DNA from: Pholiota molesta
Taxonomy: Eukaryota; Basidiomycota; Agaricomycetes; Agaricales; Strophariaceae
Assembly (NCBI GenBank): GCA_014925825.1
Contig: JACGCK010000570.1
Coordinates: 1-13,976 of the forward strand
Direction of reading: 5' to 3'
DNA: 13,976 bases
Under the pieces are notes generated by a model that saw only the letters and a list, made by a program, of their open reading frames with translations, was not told the origin of the DNA and ran no database searches. This document shows, piece after piece, positions 8,456-13,976 of this stretch (the first letter of the stretch is position 1; the number at the start of each line of letters is the position of its first letter). The position numbers were made by a program, and so were the translations under genes.

Positions 8456-10600
8456 CGTGGGCGTCGGTCAGCCCGCCCGCGATGGAACGACAAGGCCCGC
8501 ACGCGCTTGAAGATCCACTCCTTCCCTTGCATCGCTCAATTCATCCAGCAAGCAATCATTATCGTCATCGTCCATACTGAATCAATGATCAACATCAGCG
8601 CCCCTAATCGCCCCCATCGCTATCTCACCCCCGTCTGTTTTTATTTTCTTCTCGGTCGCCTCGTTCTCGTGTCTTGTTTCTCGTGTGTTCTTTTTATTAT
8701 TTCTCTCTCTCTTCACTCATTCATACATACATCATACATCATACAATTTCCTTTTCTTCTGCCCGGTTAGCAACATTGGCCCGCTTTCCTAGTTCCGTCC
8801 ATTTTCTCCAAACGACTCGGACTTCATCCATGAATTCCATTCTCCGGTAGTCATCGTAGTCGTGCAACGCACTTGATAGTTGATTTCATTGAGTAGTCTA
8901 CATGAAACGCGGCAGAAAAATATTTTAGCAGACGTATTGTAGTTCCATCCCACTTTTATCCCCACGATGTGTACAGAGTTTGTTTAATTTAGTCGACAAC
9001 TCTCCGGTCCAAAATGTCCCATGTGTTCGTTGTATTGTTTTGTGTATAGTGTCAATGATACTCGCAGATATAGAATCCAGATACAGCAGAAGGTTTAACC
9101 TGCTGTGCTGATATCATCGACGATTCGATGCGATGTGATACAGATGTATGACATCCATCAACCAGTGGCACACCCATGTAGATCCCAAACGCCCACAATA
9201 GAGCAGTTGCTGCGTCCTTGTTCTGCTCCTGGAACGGCGAGGTCTATAGGCAAGCTCGGACCACGAACGACCGACCGAACATCTATGATCCCTCGCGTGC
9301 AACATAGACACATTTTAATTTTGTCTCCACATCCATCCTTCCACCCCGTCCCCCCGAAATTATAACAAAGTGATCTACAGAACCTTGATGCCATTATTGT
9401 GCTAAATGCGCAATTTATCACAGGTCGTATATTGTGAACTTCTATTCCGTTCTCGGAGAAGATGACCAAGCCCAGGTAGCGGGGTATCTGCAGGCTGGCA
9501 CTTTTAGTGCCCACAAGTACATATGCCACGCGCTACACGCTGCCACATCCTTCCTTGCTGTGCGCAACGTGCGCACACGCGCATACGCACACAGTAGGTG
9601 ATTGAGTCTTTACCTCACTTGATGCGTCATAGAATTCTTTTCGGAGTCAAATTATGTTCTTCCCTGCAAGGAAGACTGAAGGCGGTACAGCGCATTCTAT
9701 TTGCACTATGGAGAATCTATACAGAATAACGACTCGGATACGAGGACTGACTCTGGACTGACTGAAGTGGTGGCGGTGTTCTTCCGAAAAACACAGCTTG
9801 AACACAGCACTGTGGGAGTTAATTAAAAAAATCAGTGTGTTATCAACCAAGTGTGAAACGGCGGCGCAGACTACGCTCTGTTTGCAGCGAGTGTCTGTTC
9901 GACGTAGGACAAGTTGGACAGCGATACTCGACATGGTGGTCTTGGGAGAGCTCTGGCTCTGTATGGCAAGGCTGTGATGCCATCGCTTGATCAATGTGCA
10001 CGTGCAGTTTCTCCCGGATTGGGGATGATCGGAGCCAGGCACATTAGACCGAATGCGGACGACACATGAGAAAGAAAGTCAAAAAGCAATCCCTTGAGAT
10101 TCCAACCACACTAGAATCTCAGATCGTCATCTGTATGTCCTGCGATTGACCCGCAAATTGGATAAGCAGCTGGTATTGTCCGTGCAGCCCTCCGTCCGTC
10201 TGCAAGACCCCTCTGGGCACCGTTGGAGATGGCAAAACGAAGGGAATATGATATTCGACCTCGATATCCACTAGTCCCAATTATCATGTGGCCCAGATAA
10301 TCGGAGGAGTTGGGAGACCGTCGCAGAGAGGAGGGTCCGACAAGGATGGAGGGTCGTAAGAGGAATCTGCCGATGATGGTGCCGGCGAGGAGGAGTAGTA
10401 CGAACCGAGAGATTGAACAAACACACATAGAGTCAGCTTACCTGTTCCCTTACTTTTGGCCAACAATGAGTACACAGACTTCCTTGGAAACAGACCATCA
10501 ACTGTCCCAACGCGTTTGTCCGTCCGTATTTAGATCCTGCCTTCCTTCTCGGTCGGTATCTGACGAACTTGGCCGATTTTCCCTACAACCCTTTCCTCAT
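8456..10600. other. Spacer between the two Zn2Cys6 genes, no supported gene
   Basis: The first 300 bases are C/T-rich (CT repeats near 8702-8712 and CATACAT repeats near 8720-8745) and fit a 3' untranslated region. The rest contains only short open stretches, mostly on the - strand (9158-9529, 9647-10042, 10111-10428), without domains or believable exon structure. Small structures are a bulged hairpin at about 9083-9106 (ACAGCA paired with TGCTGT) and a 27-base alternating purine-pyrimidine tract at 9567-9593. No complete transposon or RNA gene was recognised. Confidence 0.5.
9567..9593. repeat. Alternating purine-pyrimidine tract (CG/CA rich)
   Basis: Twenty-seven consecutive bases alternate purine and pyrimidine without a break, built of CG, CA and TA steps. 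This is a sequence type that favours Z-DNA. It lies in the spacer about 1.1 kb upstream of the second zinc-cluster gene and 1.1 kb downstream of the first. Confidence 0.5.
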
Positions 10601-10632
10601 ACATAATCGCCTCCGTCAAACAAATTACTCCG

Positions 10633-10715
10633 ACTCTACCTTGCCTCTTTTCCTCATTCAGCCTCTTCCGGCCATTTTATAATACACCACGTCTTCATCT
10701 CCCAAAACAAAACCA
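10633..10715 (+). promoter_or_regulatory. C/T-rich leader of the second Zn2Cys6 gene
   Basis: A C/T-rich run (about 10633-10672) is followed by an AT-rich TTTATAATA stretch (about 10675-10683) and a CA-rich leader up to the ATG at 10716. There is no ATG between 10601 and 10716, so the chosen start is the first one a scanning ribosome would meet if transcription begins in the C/T block. The AT stretch is too close to the ATG to be a confident TATA box. Confidence 0.35.
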
Positions 10716-13166
10716 ATGGCATTCAGAAGTCATACAGCCTCCCCCGCAGGGAGCGCATCGCCCTCAAGTTCCTCTTCCTCCCCATACATTCACACCACAC
10801 CACTCGACTCGATGGTGTCCCAGGAAGACCATGACTCTTCCTACAGCAACAGCACGCAAGGCACTCCCAATCACTCTACCACCAGCCTGCCCCGTTCACT
10901 GAACGCAGGCAAAGGAGGATGCTGGTACGTGCACACCTTGTAGCAGATGATGATAAATTGTATACTCACCGCTATTTCGGTGCACAGGACATGCCGCGTT
11001 CGACGGAAGGTCCGTGATGAACCGAGTTGTCGTCGCGATAATTATCCCTAATTCTCTCTTCCCCATAGAAATGCGACGAGCAGCGAGAAGGCGACTCGTG
11101 CAGGACGTGTAAACGCCTCACTATCAAGTGTCTGGGATGGGGGCCCAAACGACCTGATTGGATGAGGGTGAGCCATCTCTTGGTGCATCGCCTCGGCTCA
11201 TGCGACCAGTATCGCTGAAACTCTTCCTTTGTATGACATCTAGGACAAGAGGAATGTCGATGCGTACAAGGCTAGCATCAAGGCCCAACTCTCGCGAGCA
11301 GGCCTCATCCGCGGACAGCCCCGCCACAACCCCATGCAAATGTCAGCACACCGTGCGATGCCAGCGTCAAGACAGTCCTCGATGAACAGCCATAATAGTG
11401 CGATGAACCCAATGACCCGCAACGGCTTCGAATCGTACCAGCACAACACCGTCGACACTGCGTTCGTGCCAAACCACAACGATCTATTGATGCCCACACT
11501 GCCCGGTAAGTTTGAGGCGCAGACAAAAAGGTTCCATAGCAAGTCGACTTACACACATTTCTGCAGGAGCTTCCAACCCAAATTTTGAGCATCTCTCCCG
11601 GAGCCTCGAGGCCTTTGACTCAGCGAGCTTTCATTACACCAATCCCCTTCCGTCTATGCCTTATCACCAATCACTAGACCCGGATTATTCATTGTTGGCC
11701 CCATCCTCAGCGACCGAGTCCCTGGGCTATACTGACCAATGGGCTCTCCCTGGTCAGTCAGGAGGCCAGTCAGAGCTCATCATGCACTACTTCGAGAGCG
11801 TACGGAAAGTACATCCCTTGTGTGCAGGCGACGCACTACGAGACACTACATATCAGGTAAGTTGAATGGGCTCAAAAAAAATGATTACGAAAATGGCTGA
11901 CGAAGGATACAAAATTAGGCTATTGTGGAAGAGCCTCACGGTGCCGTCACTCTTGCTGTCTGCGCCTTAGCCGACCTGCATTTGAAACAAATGAGAATCT
12001 CGCAAGGGCTAGAAGCGCCCAACCAGTCCTCGGAAAATTCGCACGCGAACTACCTAAAAAATGAAGCGATATTCACTCTCGAGACCAATAAAACAACGAA
12101 CGGGTTTAGGACTGACAACGACGCAATTGCCGCGCTTCATCTTCTCTGCCTTTCGCAATTTTCGGGCGGCGGCAGCGACTGGGAGACCCCATTCGATATT
12201 CTGGGTCAATGGCTCCTCCAACAAGGCCTCCATCTCGTCGAAGATCCGTGGTCCGTCTTCCATAGCCTTAGTGGCGTAAAACAGCTCTATGTCAAGGTTA
12301 CGTTGGTACGTTTTTTCCGGTCGCTTGTTTTGCAATTGATGACTTACGTTTCGGCTGTAGTGGCTTGACGTGTTCTCCAGCCTTTCCGTTCTTCGTCCGC
12401 CAAAATATTTAATTTTATGGCAGAGGCTCCTTGGTGAACAGGGAATCTTCTGGGCGAATGGGAACGATTTAGAAATGCCCCGACGTCTCCGGATGGACCT
12501 CCTGACGGGATGTCCTGATGAAGCGATGTTGGCCATTGCGGAGATTTCCTCTTTGGCCCATTGGAAGGCGGCGCAACTGCGCAATGGCTGCCTCAGCTAC
12601 GTAGAGCTCATCCAGCGAGGGCAGGCGATAGAACAACAGCTCGGCCGGTATTCATCGGACATGAACCACCACACATCACAAGCATCGTTGCTCAGTTCTG
12701 CTGGTGTGACGACGCCGACAGAGGACGAGCGTCTCCTCATGGCCAGCATCCACCGGGAGACGGCCAAGCTGTATCTCCATACTGTCCTTAGTAACTCAAC
12801 ACCTGGTAAGCATTCAACGTTTTTAGCATTTTTGAATTTGGAAGACTGACTCACATGCTATTATTAGGTGTGCCCGAGATCAGCCACTCCGTTGATCTTA
12901 TCGTACGGTTGTTCTCCCAGCTCAGCCCTGGCGAGCTCGACCGCTCTCTCATCTTCCCTATCTGCCTAACGGGATGCATGACCAACGACTCAACGAAGAG
13001 AGATTTCTTCAAGAGCCGCATCCGCGCCTTGAACGAGAACTTTGGCAATCTGCTTCCCACCCGTCGTCTGATGGAGGCGGTCTGGCAGAAACGTGATGTC
13101 GGTGGTAAAGAAGTAGATGTTCGCGACACAATACGAGAACAAGGCCTAAAACTGCTTTTGATTTAA
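10716..13166 (+). CDS. Zn2Cys6 transcription factor, paralogue of the upstream one (8 exons)
   Basis: Exons are 10716-10924, 10988-11009, 11069-11167, 11244-11505, 11567-11856, 11919-12305, 12361-12805 and 12868-13166, giving 670 residues. The seven introns are 55-76 nt; CTGAC branch sites are clear in introns 5 (11897) and 7 (12846). The zinc cluster is complete: C69, C72, C79, C88, C91, C98 (C-x2-C-x6-C-x8-C-x2-C-x6-C). It is followed by LGWGPKRPDWMR. The N-terminus is Ser-rich (residues about 8-23). Residues about 115-260 are Asn/Ser/His/Met-rich linker. From about 265 to the C-terminus it matches the upstream paralogue in blocks: NDAIAALHLL, VKVTLWLDVF, EISSLAHWK and a C-terminal Trp-containing helix. 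This resembles the fungal-specific regulatory domain of Pro1/Arg81-type regulators. It is inferred to be a nuclear DNA-binding regulator with unknown targets. Intron 2 has the least typical donor, GTCCGT, but reading frame and zinc-cluster spacing leave little alternative. Confidence 0.9.
10988..11009 (+). other. 22-nt micro-exon (exon 2) inside the zinc cluster
   Basis: Only 22 bases lie between introns 10925-10987 and 11010-11068. They supply the last base of W70 and then T71 to K77 (TCRVRRK), including the second zinc-ligand cysteine and most of the basic DNA-contact loop. Skipping it would shift the frame and destroy the zinc cluster. The upstream paralogue has the same residues in one uninterrupted exon. 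Confidence 0.8.
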
Positions 13167-13976
13167 AAACCCAAAGAAATTAAAGCGCGATCGATAAATG
13201 ATTGATATTGCTGTTATTATATGGCGACGCACCTAATTGCCCTGCCCTCAGCCTATTTTCGCCCTCCCTCTCCGTTCGATACCAAACATGCGTTATTACC
13301 CAGCTAGTCCCCTGTAATTCTATGTACCTGTCTGTTATAAATAATAAAATCAGACTTGATCCACTCAAAATTTGAAGAAAAAATCCTTGCCTTTATAGGA
13401 CGCTCAGGCTCGGCACGGCCAGAAGCAACAGCGCCCAAAGAGCAAGGGCGCCATTCTACTTGCTATACAGAGCAGAGTGGGTAGCGCCCTCGGGGTCAGA
13501 TGCCCACTAGCGCTCTAATGAGTCATGTGTGCGCGCGAGCGCCGACTGGGCGCTCCCGTGCCTGCAACCCTGAGCAGAGGGAAATGAGCCAGAAAATGCT
13601 CAGAAACTCGCAGAAAATACTCCAAAGCAGATGAAGAGCGAAAAGTCACCAAAATGCTTCTGAGGTACCGTGTAGAGGATTTGAAGAGGAACTGATCAGA
13701 AAAAAGAGCGCAGCGAGTAGGAACCTGGTAGTCAGACCGTGTGTGCGACATTTCCCGAGCGCACCGGGAAACGCGAACGGAGGGTCCTGCGAGCAAGTTC
13801 TGCCGCCAAAGTGTCCTGGAAGTGTCTAGGAGCAGATATATGCAGCAGCGAGCATGGCGAAGTTTGTGGTGGTGGTTAGAGGACAGAGAAGGGTCGTCTT
13901 CATGGGCGCGTGTGATGTTGCAGGTTTATACCGTGCTACCGGAAACCGCTTGTTTGTCTCCATTTTCCATATATGG
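13167..13976. other. 3' flank of the second Zn2Cys6 gene, no supported gene
   Basis: The first 200 bases fit a 3' untranslated region. Beyond about 13380 the sequence is GC-richer and purine-rich on the + strand, with a loosely repeated CAGAAAA/CAGAAAC motif near 13590-13620. A - strand open stretch (13515-13796) has no recognisable domain. The window ends before any further gene can be identified. Confidence 0.5.
13343..13348 (+). terminator. Candidate polyadenylation signal AATAAA
   Basis: A canonical AATAAA hexamer occurs 177 bases after the stop codon of the second Zn2Cys6 gene, within an A-rich stretch. Fungal poly(A) signals are degenerate, so this is only a plausible processing site. 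Confidence 0.4.

Noticed and set aside
7691..8532. Long open frames on both strands within the last exon of the first zinc-cluster gene
   Set aside because: GC-rich coding DNA lacks AT-rich stop codons in other frames. The real frame is fixed by similarity to the paralogue.
9158..10042. Minus-strand open frames of 123 and 131 codons
   Set aside because: No domain, no mutual splice solution and no conserved-looking composition was seen.
10111..10475. Possible divergent - strand gene with hydrophobic stretches and a GTAAGC donor, CGGCAG acceptor pair
   Set aside because: An intron of about 76 nt can be drawn, but the flanking frames give no recognisable protein and the hydrophobic stretch lies inside the putative intron. 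The signals are as expected by chance.
13515..13796. Minus-strand open frame of 93 codons near the window end
   Set aside because: It has no recognised domain and no start or splice context; the window ends too soon to test whether it belongs to a larger gene.

Overview
The window reads as nuclear DNA of a filamentous basidiomycete, probably an Agaricomycete. Its genes are cut by many short (50-160 nt) GT-AG introns with CTRAY-like branch points. The two regulators have the Zn2Cys6 zinc cluster found almost only in fungi, followed by a CLG-(F/W)-G-x-KRP-x-W linker that I associate with mushroom-forming fungi. The genus is not resolvable from sequence alone. No rRNA, tRNA, CRISPR array, complete transposon or prokaryotic feature was seen.

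Layout: three multi-exon genes, all on the + strand, separated by long gene-poor spacers. (1) 1-1402 is an upstream region with a repeated TTCCACTT motif, a TATATA box and a small upstream ORF. (2) 1403-3198 is a four-exon gene for a 504-residue protein with two pleckstrin homology (PH) domains. (3) 3199-6229 is about 3 kb of pyrimidine-rich 3' flank and spacer with no gene I can support, ending in the promoter and leader of the next gene. (4) 6230-8455 is a five-exon gene for a 642-residue Zn2Cys6 transcription factor. (5) 8456-10715 is spacer. (6) 10716-13166 is an eight-exon gene for a 670-residue Zn2Cys6 transcription factor, a diverged paralogue of the previous one. (7) 13167-13976 is 3' flank with a poly(A)-signal-like hexamer and no gene I can support.

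The exon structures were worked out by hand from splice sites, reading frame and protein similarity. All three close into single uninterrupted reading frames. The two transcription factors share the zinc cluster, the linker, two intron positions flanking the second half of the cluster, and recognisable blocks across the C-terminal regulatory region. They look like an old tandem duplication. The PH protein is probably a membrane phosphoinositide adaptor and has no evident functional link to them beyond adjacency. I see no obviously new multi-gene system. The most notable signals are details of gene structure and regulation: a stop-free intron that would give a DNA-binding-domain-only isoform, a 22-nt micro-exon inside a zinc cluster, an in-frame upstream ORF ending 3 nt before a start codon, 3'-biased intron differences between the paralogues, and a repeated promoter motif.
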